NCBI GenBank assembly: GCA_023667055.1
Contig: JAMPAV010000001.1
Coordinates: 803,261-846,441, forward strand
From: Muribaculum sp.
GTDB lineage: Bacteria; Bacteroidota; Bacteroidia; Bacteroidales; Muribaculaceae
DNA length: 43,181 bases
Reading direction: 5' to 3'
The notes under the pieces are model-generated. The model ran no database searches. It was not told the origin of the DNA and saw nothing but the letters and a program-made list of their open reading frames with translations. Below are positions 19,879 through 29,719 of this stretch, piece after piece. Both the position numbers and the translations under genes were made by a program. Numbering within the stretch: the stretch's first letter is position 1; each line of letters starts with the position of its first letter.

Positions 19879-21657
19879 TTACCATCCCGCATTCTGTTCG
19901 AGATTGCTGAATTTGAGCACATCGCTATACGGGAGCGGTCCATAGATCATGTAGTCTTTGAAGTCGCGCTTCTCCACATCAAACTTCTTATAGGAAGTAC
20001 CGTTGATCTCCATACCTGTGGCTGTTTCATTGAGATTGGCCTTCCAGCGGCGGAGGTCCCAGAAGCGTTTGTTTTCGAAGCAGAGTTCAAGACGGCGTTC
20101 ATTGCGGATCAATTCACGCATCTTCTCCTTGTCACCTTTGACCGACTCAAGATACTCATCACCATTGGAGGTACCGACACCAGCGCGTGCACGTATCGCT
20201 TTAATAACGTCATACGCAGAGAAGTTATTGCTTCCCTTGCCCTGCGGACCCCAAGCTTCATTTGCAGCCTCGGCGTATGCAAGGAATATCTCGGTATAGC
20301 GGATACGTGTGGTGTAGTGATATTTGTTGACAGTATTTGTTGAGTTCGGATTCACGTCCTTGCGGAGAAGTTTGAGCAGATAGTAGCCGGTGCGTGTGGA
20401 ATATCCGGCTTCTTTATTGAGTCCATCGTTGTTGCTTGCGTCAGCTCCGGTATGGATGGTGGAATTGTTCACGCCGAGAGTGCTTCCGTCAGTGACAATG
20501 TAAGCAGCCAAGCGCGGGTCGCGGTTCTGATATGGATTGTTGGCATCATAACCGGAACGTGAGTCGCTGATGGGATAGCCGTTTGCCATCGGGAATGCGT
20601 CAACAAGATTCTGCGTGGGGTTCACGCGACCCTTGCCATAAAGCGACGGGGGATAGTTGTTGCCTTCTATTGTGGAGTTTTCCTCCGCACCGCTGCGCCA
20701 GATAACTTCAGGATGATTCACGGATGCAGTGACAGCATTACCGATTTCTTCAGCAGTGAACCAAAGATGACCTTTCTGTGGCATACCGGCCGGACCACCG
20801 AGGTGGTTGAGCAATTTGGCTGCACGGTTGGCAGCTTCTTCCCAAGTCACACCGGACTGGTCGGAGAAAGCGGGGCTCGCGGCGAGCAGGGCTGCCTGAG
20901 AACCTATGGCCTCTGCAATACGTCCGGAAAGACGGAGAGCAGTAGTGGCGCCATTCACACGGTTGTATTGTGCTGCATTCACGCCAAGGGTCTTATACTT
21001 GGAAGGTACTTCGCTGTCGGAAACGTCGGCATAATCTGTGGGAAGAAGTTCGATAGCGTTATCGACATCGCTGAGCAGCTGCGCCATGCACTCCTCAAAA
21101 GTATTACGTGCCACATTCAGTTCTGAAGTTGCGCTGTAGGAACTTGTCCAGATAGGCACACCAAGGAGCTGACCCGCAGCATTCTTGCCGGCATAATTCT
21201 GGAGAAGATAAAGCATGTTGAGGGCGCGGATGCCGTAAGCCTCGCCTTTCAAACGGTCGCAGAACATCTGGTTGATGGCCGGATCTGTGGCAAAGTTTAT
21301 TCCATCCACATGCTCAAGAAGCAGATTGCAATATTGGATTGAGGCATTGCGATCGCGCCAGTTGTTGACCGATACACCTGTCTGCGAGGTCCATGAACCA
21401 CCTGCCATCGACAGGTATTCATTGCTGATGTCGTTGGAAACGGCATCGTCAGTGGCCACATCGTTTTCAGGAGCACTTGGATAAGGCATCAGAATATATG
21501 CGCTGCCAAGGATTGCATCAGCATAGTTTGGCTCGGTCTCCATGGAGTTCTCATCCTTGATGTTCTCCTCGGCAGGATCAAAAAGATCTGCACAAGAGGT
21601 AGTGAAACCCATCAGAACAGAAGCCACTGCTATATATTTTACTATTTTTTTCATCAT
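19879..21657 (-). CDS. xusD: SusD-like outer-membrane lipoprotein (XusD-like)
   Basis: The 592-residue lipoprotein (lipobox TTSC, C22, followed by ADLFDPAEE) has the SusD fold. The N-terminal helical part is ADAILGSAYILM and RLKGEAYGIRALNMLYLLQNYAG. The typical C-terminal SusD region has IRYTEIFLAYAEAANEA, IRARAGV, RELIRNERRLELCFENKRFWDLRRW and the terminal NLEQNAGW. SusD proteins cap their SusC channel and hand over oligosaccharides; here the partner is the SusC gene whose stop lies 7 bases upstream of this start. Two adjacent Met codons begin the protein and either may be used. Acidic residues after the lipidated Cys are consistent with surface display. Confidence 0.95.
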   Translation of the reverse strand: MMKKIVKYIAVASVLMGFTTSCADLFDPAEENIKDENSMETEPNYADAILGSAYILMPYPSAPENDVATDDAVSNDISNEYLSMAGGSWTSQTGVSVNNWRDRNASIQYCNLLLEHVDGINFATDPAINQMFCDRLKGEAYGIRALNMLYLLQNYAGKNAAGQLLGVPIWTSSYSATSELNVARNTFEECMAQLLSDVDNAIELLPTDYADVSDSEVPSKYKTLGVNAAQYNRVNGATTALRLSGRIAEAIGSQAALLAASPAFSDQSGVTWEEAANRAAKLLNHLGGPAGMPQKGHLWFTAEEIGNAVTASVNHPEVIWRSGAEENSTIEGNNYPPSLYGKGRVNPTQNLVDAFPMANGYPISDSRSGYDANNPYQNRDPRLAAYIVTDGSTLGVNNSTIHTGADASNNDGLNKEAGYSTRTGYYLLKLLRKDVNPNSTNTVNKYHYTTRIRYTEIFLAYAEAANEAWGPQGKGSNNFSAYDVIKAIRARAGVGTSNGDEYLESVKGDKEKMRELIRNERRLELCFENKRFWDLRRWKANLNETATGMEINGTSYKKFDVEKRDFKDYMIYGPLPYSDVLKFSNLEQNAGW

Positions 21658-21664
21658 CTTAGGT

Positions 21665-24511
21665 TTAGAAAGTTACTTGTGCACCGAAGTTGTAGAAACG
21701 TGACTGAGGAGCACTTCCTACGTTTCTTTCAAGTATCTCACGGTTCTTGCCAAATGTCACGAGATCGTCTGCACTGAGATAGAGTTGAAGACCCTTCACA
21801 ATTGGTCCATGAATGATAGACTTCGGGAAATCGTATGTAAGCTGAATCTTGTCAATGTCGAAGCGGTCGGTGCTGTACATCCAGAAATCGGAAGTCACAT
21901 AGTTGTTGGCACCGCTTTCGGTGGTCAGACGTGGCAGTGAGGCAGTTGCTGCTGTTTCAGGTGTCCAGCGGTTGCGGGCTTCCACGCTATACTTGGCGTC
22001 ACCGGTCATCTTATAGTAGCTGTTGCCATTGAGTGTGCCATTGCCACCGAATGAGCCAAGACCATGAACGAACAGAGTGAAGCCCTTCCAAGAGAACTGG
22101 AGATTAACACCCATGAAGAAAGGAGCGCCATACCATCCGCCTTTGCCAAGGAAGGTCTGGTCGTTGGTGTCAACCTTTCCGTCGCCGTTCAAGTCAGCAT
22201 ATTTGAGGTCACCGGCCTTTAGGTTGGCTGTTCCGAGTGCAGACTGATCGGCTGCGGCTGCTTCGGCATCACTTTCAAAGAAACCGAGACACTTGTAGCC
22301 CCAGATGCCATCCACTGGATGTCCCTGACGATACTGATAGTCGTTCTCATAAACCTCATCACGTTTTGTGGCCTTTGTGTTGTAGTATGTACCTGTCACA
22401 CCAACCTTCATGTCGAATTCGCCGAAATTTTTCTTGTAGTTGACAGCGAAGTCAAAACCGTTGCGACGGTTGTCGTTCATGTTCACGTAAGGCACGAAAG
22501 ATGCTTCGGGATAATAGGTAGAGAAGTATGTCGGGAACTTGGTGGATGTGTTGCTGAGGAGTCCCTTGGTGTCGTAGTTGAAGAACATTGCATTGAAATC
22601 CAACGCACGGTTGAGGAATTCACCGCGGAGTCCTACAGTGAACTCACGACGTTTCACGAATGTGAGGTCTTCATTGGCACCTCTCTTGGGATATGCTGCA
22701 GATGTACCACCGACAGCCCAGCTATACCAGCCGCCATTGGTGTAGTTGGCTGAATACATATAGTAGTCGGCAATGTCGATATCCTGGTGCAGCAGTGAAG
22801 CAGATGCTGAAAGGATAAGGCTGTTGACTGCATCGTTGTCCTGAAGGAATGCCTCGTTGGCGATGTTCCATCCGATTGTGGCAGACGGAGACCAACCCTG
22901 ACGGTGACCGGGGGCAAGTTTCGATGAGTGAACGCCCGTCACTGCCACGTCTGCATAGTAGCGGTGGTCGTAGTTGTAGTCAACTTCAAAACCGATGTTG
23001 GCGCTGCTTGTGCGGTGGTATTCACCTGAGAAGGTGCGTTGCCAGCCGGCTGCAACAGCGAGGGCATGGATATTGTGGACATCATTGAAAGAGCGCACAT
23101 AGTCAAACTGACCTGACCAATACATTGTCTGGCGGTTGGAGGAATTCGAGATATTCTGCACGCCGGAGTGTACGTCGGTGCCTTCCTGAGTGATGCCGGT
23201 TATCTCATCATAGCCATTGAAATCACTCCAGGTGGGAATGAAGGTGGCATAATCATTATTATAGCTGAGGGTGTAAGACGTAGCATAATCCACAGCAAAC
23301 TTGGTGTTGAAGGTCAGACCCTTTGTCACCATACCAAGGTCAACGTTGACGCCTGTGTCAAACTGGAACTGGCGGCTGTTGTACTTGGAATATCCCGAGG
23401 CAAGATAGTTGGCAAAAATGTTCTGCTTGTCAATCTGTGTTCCTGAAAGGAAGCATCCATCGTAGATATTTGTGGTATTGCCGATAAGACCGAGGGCCGA
23501 TGCTGCATCGGGATTAATCATGCTAACCGGAATCAGAGGGTTGATGCGGTTCGGACGGAGAGTGGCGGCATTCTGCCAATAGTTGCCGGTGTCGTTTCCG
23601 AGAGCCGAACGGCTTCCATAGAATGTGGCGCTTGTGTTGACGTAAGCACTGATCCATTTGGTGATATCTACATCGATATTTCCGCGTACGCTGAAGCGGT
23701 CGGTGTAGTTCTTGCCGGATTCTCCAATCTTCAGATAGTCGCCTACACGATAATAGTTCACATTGGTATAATAGCGGGCGCGTTCATTACCACCCGAAAT
23801 CTCTACTGAGGCATCGGTGCGGTTGTATGCCTTTCTGACATATTTATTGGAATACATATCCACATTTGGATACCTGTATGGGTTCTTGCCCGAACCATAG
23901 TTGTAGATATCTGATTCGCTGTAGAGCGGAGCAAGGCCGTCGTTGACACGAGCCTCATTATATAGGGTCATATATTCGGCACTACCTAAATATTCAGGCA
24001 TCGACTTGGCTACATGCCAACCGGTGTTTGCCCTCACATTGATCGAAAGCGGAGCATTCTTGCCTCGTTTGGTAGTGACGTAAATCACACCTTTGGCAGC
24101 ACGTGCGCCATAGAGCACCGTTGCTGCGGCTCCCTTCATGAAGGTTACGTTTTCAACTTCAGTAGTAATCACATTGTTAAGGTCACGAACCACACCATCT
24201 ATCAATACAAGATAGCCTTGGTCGTTGTCGGAATCGGCGCCCCAAAGGGAGTTTCCGTTGAAACCTGACACATAGCCTGACAATGTAGAGTTGCTCAGTT
24301 CATTGATATAGTTGACCTCCATCAATTTTGAAAGATCGAGGACCTCAACACCGCCGAGCACATCGCCCTGGTCGGCAAGTCGGTAGGCCAACTGTACCTG
24401 ACTGCCCGTAGCCACAGAATCTGTAGCCTCGACATCGGCCGCCATGGCATTTGGCGAGCAAATGGCGATTGCGGCAGCAATCGGGAAGAGTTTATTATAT
24501 TTTGTTGTCAT
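21665..24511 (-). CDS. xusC: SusC-like TonB-dependent oligosaccharide transporter, short form (XusC-like)
   Basis: The 948-residue outer-membrane protein has a signal peptide (ending AMA-A, about 24). It goes almost directly into the plug domain (YLVLIDGVVRDLNNV, VENVTFMKGAAATVLYGARAAKGVIYVTTKRG), then a 22-strand-type barrel ending SRFYNFGAQVTF. It lacks the N-terminal carboxypeptidase-regulatory-like domain present in the other SusC here, and I see no good TonB box. This short form as the second SusC of a tandem xylan core is plausible but worth noting. The barrel carries an EF-hand-like DLNGDGKVDTNDQ segment, as is frequent in SusC proteins. It is paired with the SusD at 19879 and should import xylan oligosaccharides in a TonB-dependent manner. 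Confidence 0.93.
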   Translation of the reverse strand: MTTKYNKLFPIAAAIAICSPNAMAADVEATDSVATGSQVQLAYRLADQGDVLGGVEVLDLSKLMEVNYINELSNSTLSGYVSGFNGNSLWGADSDNDQGYLVLIDGVVRDLNNVITTEVENVTFMKGAAATVLYGARAAKGVIYVTTKRGKNAPLSINVRANTGWHVAKSMPEYLGSAEYMTLYNEARVNDGLAPLYSESDIYNYGSGKNPYRYPNVDMYSNKYVRKAYNRTDASVEISGGNERARYYTNVNYYRVGDYLKIGESGKNYTDRFSVRGNIDVDITKWISAYVNTSATFYGSRSALGNDTGNYWQNAATLRPNRINPLIPVSMINPDAASALGLIGNTTNIYDGCFLSGTQIDKQNIFANYLASGYSKYNSRQFQFDTGVNVDLGMVTKGLTFNTKFAVDYATSYTLSYNNDYATFIPTWSDFNGYDEITGITQEGTDVHSGVQNISNSSNRQTMYWSGQFDYVRSFNDVHNIHALAVAAGWQRTFSGEYHRTSSANIGFEVDYNYDHRYYADVAVTGVHSSKLAPGHRQGWSPSATIGWNIANEAFLQDNDAVNSLILSASASLLHQDIDIADYYMYSANYTNGGWYSWAVGGTSAAYPKRGANEDLTFVKRREFTVGLRGEFLNRALDFNAMFFNYDTKGLLSNTSTKFPTYFSTYYPEASFVPYVNMNDNRRNGFDFAVNYKKNFGEFDMKVGVTGTYYNTKATKRDEVYENDYQYRQGHPVDGIWGYKCLGFFESDAEAAAADQSALGTANLKAGDLKYADLNGDGKVDTNDQTFLGKGGWYGAPFFMGVNLQFSWKGFTLFVHGLGSFGGNGTLNGNSYYKMTGDAKYSVEARNRWTPETAATASLPRLTTESGANNYVTSDFWMYSTDRFDIDKIQLTYDFPKSIIHGPIVKGLQLYLSADDLVTFGKNREILERNVGSAPQSRFYNFGAQVTF

Positions 24512-24540
24512 ATTGTTTTAGTAAGGTTAGTTAGACCACA

Positions 24541-26496
24541 TTACCATCCGGGATTCTGCTGGAAATCCTCATAAATATAGGTGTCGTCGCGGAGAAGCGG
24601 GAACCAATAATGCTTCGAGTCAAAGTTGCGTGTCAAAATCACTTCTTCATGGAACTCTGCCACCTCAGCCTCAGCCGGGTCATTCTCAGCGAAGAATTTC
24701 TCGTCAGCACCTGACACACGGATGAATTCCTGTGAAGTCTTGGTGGTGTAGGGTTCTTCGGTGAGGAGAAGCCAACGCTGGAGGTCGTTGAAACGGAAGC
24801 CTTCGAATGCGAGCTCGACAGCACGCTCGCGGCGAACCTCATCCATAAAGGCATTGCCGGTGAACTTCGCAGCGACATGGCCTGCGCCTACGCGGTCTCT
24901 CAGCACATTGAGGGCATCGATGGCTGTAAGGTCGCAAGTGGATGATTTTCCGGTGGGCCCGTTGAGAACTGCGGCTGCCTCAGCATACATCAGATAGATA
25001 TCTGCGAGACGCATGTAAGGAATGTAAGCGTGAGGATTGGGGCCATAGTCGTCTGCAGTGCCTGAATCATATTTCTGACATGTATGTGGCACCAGTTTCT
25101 GATAGAAATATCCGGAGCGGCTTGCATTGGTCACGGCACGCATTGAGCCGTCGGTGGCAAGACCGGCATATTTCATTGCCTTGTCAGCGGTTTCAGGATC
25201 AGCATTGATATATTTCACGCCGTCGAAAATGATGTCGTGATAGAAACGGGGGTCACGATCCTTGAAAGGATGAGTCGGATCATAGCCTGATTCCGGGTCG
25301 TCAAGAGGAAGACCGTTTGCCATGCCATAATTCTTCACATAGTTAGCGGTTGCCTGATGGATATGGTTGTCCTGTGCACAAAGCTGGTTGGGACCGAATG
25401 TGCGGCTGTAGTTGTAGCGTGTGAACGACCAACCGGAGGAAGGACCGCGAAGGAGAGCCTCTTTACCACCCGGCTGCAGCCAGCTGCGCCCTGATGTGAA
25501 GAATAACTCACTGTAGCTGTATTCTACGCCGGTCGATTTTGTATGGTCATAGATATTGGAGTAGTCGAACGAGGCAAGTTCATATTGGGTCTGACCTTCG
25601 GATACCAATTTAATAATCTGACCAAGCGCATCGGCGGCAAGTTTGGCATATTCAGTATCATAATCATACGTCTTGCCATTTTTTGAAGCACCTGTCTGAG
25701 CACCATTTTTCATAAGAGGACTTGCAGCCCAAAGGTAGTTTTTGCCAAGATAAGCAAGAGCTGTGATCTTGTTGATGCGGAGCTCATTTTTGCCGAGGGT
25801 GTTCTTGCCCGGATTTGTGTTGTCCCAGTTGACGGGGAGAAGTTCGGAAGCCTTCTTGAAATCGGCAGCCGCCTTGTCGGCACATTCTGTATAAGACAAT
25901 CTTGGCAATCTTGGAGACTGAGCCGGATCAAGCACCTCGTCGATATAGGGCAGACCACCGAGGAACTGCATCATCTCGAAATGCCACCATGCGCGGAAGA
26001 AATAGAGCTGTCCGAGAATCATGTCTTTCTCTTCCTGCGTGCCGGTGAAATAATTGTCTATTTCCTGAATACCCTTGTTGCATTTTGCTATGCAATACCA
26101 GGCGTGTCCTACCAGACGGTGATTGAAAGGATTGCTGGAATTGGAATCAAGACCGTCACGTTTTGCTGCAAACCAGAATTGATTGTTTGTCTGCCAGGCG
26201 AAGAAGTTTCCGAGGTCTATCTGAGTTTGAATCACTTTGTCGGATTCTGCCTGCGGATTCATTATCTCGTCGTCGCCGAGATTCCAAGAAGATGTCCAGT
26301 ATGCCTGCGCTTTGTTGGGGATACAGTTGTAGATTTCCTCCACGAAACCCTGCATGTTCTGGAAATTCTTGAACGCCGTGTCGGGAGCCACGTCAGAATC
26401 CGGTTCCTTGTCAAGGTAGTCCTCACATGAAGACATCCCGACCGAGATAGTCAGTCCGAACACCAATGCGCCAAGAGTTTTAAATATTTTATTCAT
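24541..26496 (-). CDS. xusB: SusD-like outer-membrane lipoprotein (XusB-like)
   Basis: The 651-residue lipoprotein (lipobox MSSC, C24, followed by EDYLDKEPD, a classic start with acidic surface-export residues) is a SusD homologue. The N-terminal NMQGFVEEIYNCIP, a helical centre (LGQLYFFRAWWHFEMMQFLGGLPY) and the C-terminal RLADIYLMYAEAAAVLNGP, RRERAVELAFEGFRFNDLQRWLL and EDFQQNPGW are all present. It is larger than the second SusD and belongs with the long SusC encoded 18 bases upstream. It should bind xylo-oligosaccharides at the cell surface and close the lid of its transporter. In Prevotella the corresponding protein XusB has been shown to bind xylan. Confidence 0.95.
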   Translation of the reverse strand: MNKIFKTLGALVFGLTISVGMSSCEDYLDKEPDSDVAPDTAFKNFQNMQGFVEEIYNCIPNKAQAYWTSSWNLGDDEIMNPQAESDKVIQTQIDLGNFFAWQTNNQFWFAAKRDGLDSNSSNPFNHRLVGHAWYCIAKCNKGIQEIDNYFTGTQEEKDMILGQLYFFRAWWHFEMMQFLGGLPYIDEVLDPAQSPRLPRLSYTECADKAAADFKKASELLPVNWDNTNPGKNTLGKNELRINKITALAYLGKNYLWAASPLMKNGAQTGASKNGKTYDYDTEYAKLAADALGQIIKLVSEGQTQYELASFDYSNIYDHTKSTGVEYSYSELFFTSGRSWLQPGGKEALLRGPSSGWSFTRYNYSRTFGPNQLCAQDNHIHQATANYVKNYGMANGLPLDDPESGYDPTHPFKDRDPRFYHDIIFDGVKYINADPETADKAMKYAGLATDGSMRAVTNASRSGYFYQKLVPHTCQKYDSGTADDYGPNPHAYIPYMRLADIYLMYAEAAAVLNGPTGKSSTCDLTAIDALNVLRDRVGAGHVAAKFTGNAFMDEVRRERAVELAFEGFRFNDLQRWLLLTEEPYTTKTSQEFIRVSGADEKFFAENDPAEAEVAEFHEEVILTRNFDSKHYWFPLLRDDTYIYEDFQQNPGW

Positions 26497-26514
26497 AATA
26501 TAGTTTCTTGATAA

Positions 26515-29500
26515 TTAGAAGTTGAACTTAAGACCAAGGTTGAAGCGACGCATTGTCGGGTATGCACCTGAGCCTGCGCTGCCGGCGAAGTTTGATTCGC
26601 GGTCGTCGGGCATTCTCGACCATAGCCAGAGGTTGTTGCCGTTGAGATAAACCTTGAGATTGTTCATGCCAAGTTTCTTAATCCAGCCGCCATTCCAAGT
26701 GTAGGCAATCTCCACGTTCTTCAGACGAATGTATGATCCATCGTAAAGATACTGTGTGCCATCCACGTATGAACTTGTCTGAGAATACCAGCGTGGTAGA
26801 AGCACATCGCCGTCGCAGTCTGAACCGTTCCACCATGTGCCGAGGTTATATACGTTGTCGGTGTTGTGGGTGAAAGAATGGAGACCTACATCACGGGTCA
26901 CATTGGTCACACCATAAAACTGAACGAAGCAGCTGAAGCCTTTCCATTCATAACCGATGGTGGCATTATATGTGTTCTGAGGAGTTCCGGTGTAACCGTA
27001 AGGAGCGGAGTCTTCCACATCAACCTTGCCGTCACCATTGAAATCTACGATGTAATAGTCGCCCGGAAGACGGCTCTCATTGTTGACGTCGTGTATAGGT
27101 GCGCCATAGAGTTCGTCGAGTGAATTGAGGAAGCCACCGTTGATGTATGCGTGGGTCTGGCCGATTGCGAAACCTTCCTGTTTCTGATAAGCCGGTTTCA
27201 ATTCCGGGTCATCGCGGAATTCAATCTTGTTGGCGGCATGGGTCATGTTGAGGTTTGCCCATACTCTCATGTCGCGGCCGATTGGTTTGTTGAAGCGAAG
27301 TTCGAGTTCATAACCCGACACCTGGGCCTTACCAAGGTTGGCAGTAGGAGGTGTCTGTCCGAAGTATGAAGGCATCGCACGGTCAGCACCTGCAATAAGG
27401 ATATCGTTACGCTTGTCCTTGAAGAGTTCGACAGTACCGGCAAACATACCATTGAGGAATGAGAAATCGATACCGAGGTTCATCTTCTTCACCTTCTCCC
27501 AGTGTGCATCAGGGTTGCCGAGTACGGTCTGACGGATATATTGATAAGGCGAGCCATCTGCCCAGTCATTGTTGTTATCGCCGATTCCGGTCGAAATCAT
27601 CTTGGCATGCCAGCCGTAAGCCCACTGGTCCATGTACATGAAACGGTCGCCGGTATCATCACCGATTTCACCGTAGGATGCACGGATCTTCAGTTCCTGC
27701 CACCAGTTGTCGAGTCCGGCAGCTGTCCAGAATTTTTCTGCGCTCGGGCGCCAGCCGATTGCGCCTGAATTAAAGAAACCGAAACGGAATCCCTTGCCGA
27801 ATTTCTCCGAACCATTATAGGCACCGTTCCATTCCGCAAAGTAGCGGTCGTCGAAGTTGTAAGTCAGACGGAACACCCAGTCTTCACGACGGATTGGAAT
27901 CATGCTTCCGGTTGCAACCTCCTGACGGGTCCATACTGCAGTGGCTCCGACATTGTTTTTACCGAAGTCTCGGTTGTAGTTCAACTGAAGCTGATAGTTC
28001 ATGTTGCGCACTGTATTCCAGTTCTGAACACTGCCACCCTGAGTTGTCCACTTGTTGCCGGGCATATAGTCAAACATTGTGGTTTTGTCCCACGCAGTTT
28101 CGGTCTGAGCCACACCTGTCTCAGGATCAATCCATTTGTGCTGAGGGCTGTTGTAAAGGTCATTAATACCGCGACCAGCCTCCACGAAACGGTTGTCCCA
28201 TGAAATCATACCCTGGAAGTTAAGGCCGGGAGTGATGAACTTCAGATCCTGGTTGAGGACAAAGTCGGTAGTGATGGTAGTAGTGGTAGTCTTGAAAGCG
28301 CCACCCATCGCCAACTGCTCAGCTGAGTTAGCCACCTGAGACTTGAAGGCAGGATAGTAGCCAAACGATCCGTCGCTATATATAGGAATGAATACGTCAG
28401 GCGCGATGTTATATACACCGGCCCAAACCTGCTGGTTGTTCCAGTTGCTTTGGTCGAAAGAGTTTCCGTCGTTAGGCCATGTGCTCTTTCTTGTACCTGT
28501 AGAACCTGCTATGTTCACCTTAAATGTTGTGGTCGGAGTCAAGGAGAAGTCAAGGTTGGAGCGGGCGTTGATACGGTTGTAGCCGAAACCTGTGTCGTAT
28601 CCGCGACCGTTGTCGATATTCTTGAAAAGGTCTCCTTCGCTCACGAAGTCGATGACAGCATAATATTTCACAAACTTTGTACCGCCACTCACCGACACAT
28701 TGCCGTTGTAAGACATTGCGTTGTCTTTGAAGAGGTAGTCTCTCCAGTTGACATTCGGGTATCTTTCGGCTTCCTCAAGGTTGGCCGGGTTGCGATATTT
28801 TTCAGCCACCTCGATGGGGGTCATGTAGCTCCAGGATGAGGGCATGATGGGAAGTTCATGCATCACGGCAAGGTTGCGCTGAAGAAGCGCATCGTATGAG
28901 TCTGCCTTGTCGGGAAGTTTTGATACAGTCTTCATTGTAGCCGTAAAACCAACGTCGATGCGAGCGCGTCCTTCCTGACCACGTTTGGTGGTGATGAGGA
29001 TCACACCGTTTGCACCCTTCACACCATAGACGGCAGTGGCAGATGCGTCCTTAAGCACTGAGATTGACTTCACAGAACTTACATCGACACTGCTCATCTC
29101 GCGTTCAATACCATCGACGAGCACGAGAGGGTCGCTGTTGTTCCAGGAGGAAGCTCCACGGATGGTGATCTTTGCGCTTTCGTCGCCCGGCATACCGGAG
29201 GACTGCACTGTGATCACACCCGGCAGGTTACCGGTCAATGCGGCACTGATATCATGCACACCGGCGGCGCGTTCCAAAACCTCACCTGAGGTTTGTGTGA
29301 TAGCACCCACAACAGAGGCCTTCTTCTGCTGGCCGTAGCCGACCACCACAAGGTCTTCAAGATTTGTGGCATCGGATTTAAGCACTACGTTGAGTTCCGT
29401 ACGTCCGCCCACCTTCACGTTTTGGGACACCATTCCGACGTAGGAGAACTTCAACTCGTTCTTCTTGATGTCAGGCACATCGATTGAGTAGTTGCCGTCG

Positions 29501-29679
29501 ATATCGGTGGCAGTGCCACCGGTCGTGCCGACAACCATCACAGTCGCACCGATGAGCGGCTCGCCCGTGTCATCGGTGACGTTGCCTTTGACTATCGTGG
29601 CATTGGCACTAAGTGCCCCCGTCACGACCATTGCCATCAGCAACGCAATGTAATGAAAAGCATTCTTTACATTTTTCAT
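26515..29679 (-). CDS. xusA: SusC-like TonB-dependent oligosaccharide transporter (XusA-like)
   Basis: The 1054-residue outer-membrane protein has a signal peptide (about 1-27, ending ANA-T). A carboxypeptidase-regulatory-like domain follows (about 28-112: VKGNVTDDTGEPLIGATV). Then come a TonB-box-like stretch LEDLVVVGYG (about 112-121), the plug (PLVLVDGIEREM, ISVLKDASATAVYGVKGANGVILITTKRG) and the barrel ending RRFNLGLKFNF. All parts expected of a full-length SusC are present. An EF-hand-like DFNGDGKVDVED lies near residue 880. It is the first transporter of the tandem SusC/D core and follows the GH43 lipoprotein gene by 40 bases. It should form the main xylan-oligosaccharide import channel together with the SusD encoded just downstream. 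Confidence 0.95.
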   Translation of the reverse strand: MKNVKNAFHYIALLMAMVVTGALSANATIVKGNVTDDTGEPLIGATVMVVGTTGGTATDIDGNYSIDVPDIKKNELKFSYVGMVSQNVKVGGRTELNVVLKSDATNLEDLVVVGYGQQKKASVVGAITQTSGEVLERAAGVHDISAALTGNLPGVITVQSSGMPGDESAKITIRGASSWNNSDPLVLVDGIEREMSSVDVSSVKSISVLKDASATAVYGVKGANGVILITTKRGQEGRARIDVGFTATMKTVSKLPDKADSYDALLQRNLAVMHELPIMPSSWSYMTPIEVAEKYRNPANLEEAERYPNVNWRDYLFKDNAMSYNGNVSVSGGTKFVKYYAVIDFVSEGDLFKNIDNGRGYDTGFGYNRINARSNLDFSLTPTTTFKVNIAGSTGTRKSTWPNDGNSFDQSNWNNQQVWAGVYNIAPDVFIPIYSDGSFGYYPAFKSQVANSAEQLAMGGAFKTTTTTITTDFVLNQDLKFITPGLNFQGMISWDNRFVEAGRGINDLYNSPQHKWIDPETGVAQTETAWDKTTMFDYMPGNKWTTQGGSVQNWNTVRNMNYQLQLNYNRDFGKNNVGATAVWTRQEVATGSMIPIRREDWVFRLTYNFDDRYFAEWNGAYNGSEKFGKGFRFGFFNSGAIGWRPSAEKFWTAAGLDNWWQELKIRASYGEIGDDTGDRFMYMDQWAYGWHAKMISTGIGDNNNDWADGSPYQYIRQTVLGNPDAHWEKVKKMNLGIDFSFLNGMFAGTVELFKDKRNDILIAGADRAMPSYFGQTPPTANLGKAQVSGYELELRFNKPIGRDMRVWANLNMTHAANKIEFRDDPELKPAYQKQEGFAIGQTHAYINGGFLNSLDELYGAPIHDVNNESRLPGDYYIVDFNGDGKVDVEDSAPYGYTGTPQNTYNATIGYEWKGFSCFVQFYGVTNVTRDVGLHSFTHNTDNVYNLGTWWNGSDCDGDVLLPRWYSQTSSYVDGTQYLYDGSYIRLKNVEIAYTWNGGWIKKLGMNNLKVYLNGNNLWLWSRMPDDRESNFAGSAGSGAYPTMRRFNLGLKFNF

Positions 29680-29719
29680 GTCTATTAAATATTAAAGTAT
29701 ATGGATAATTGATTAGTCG

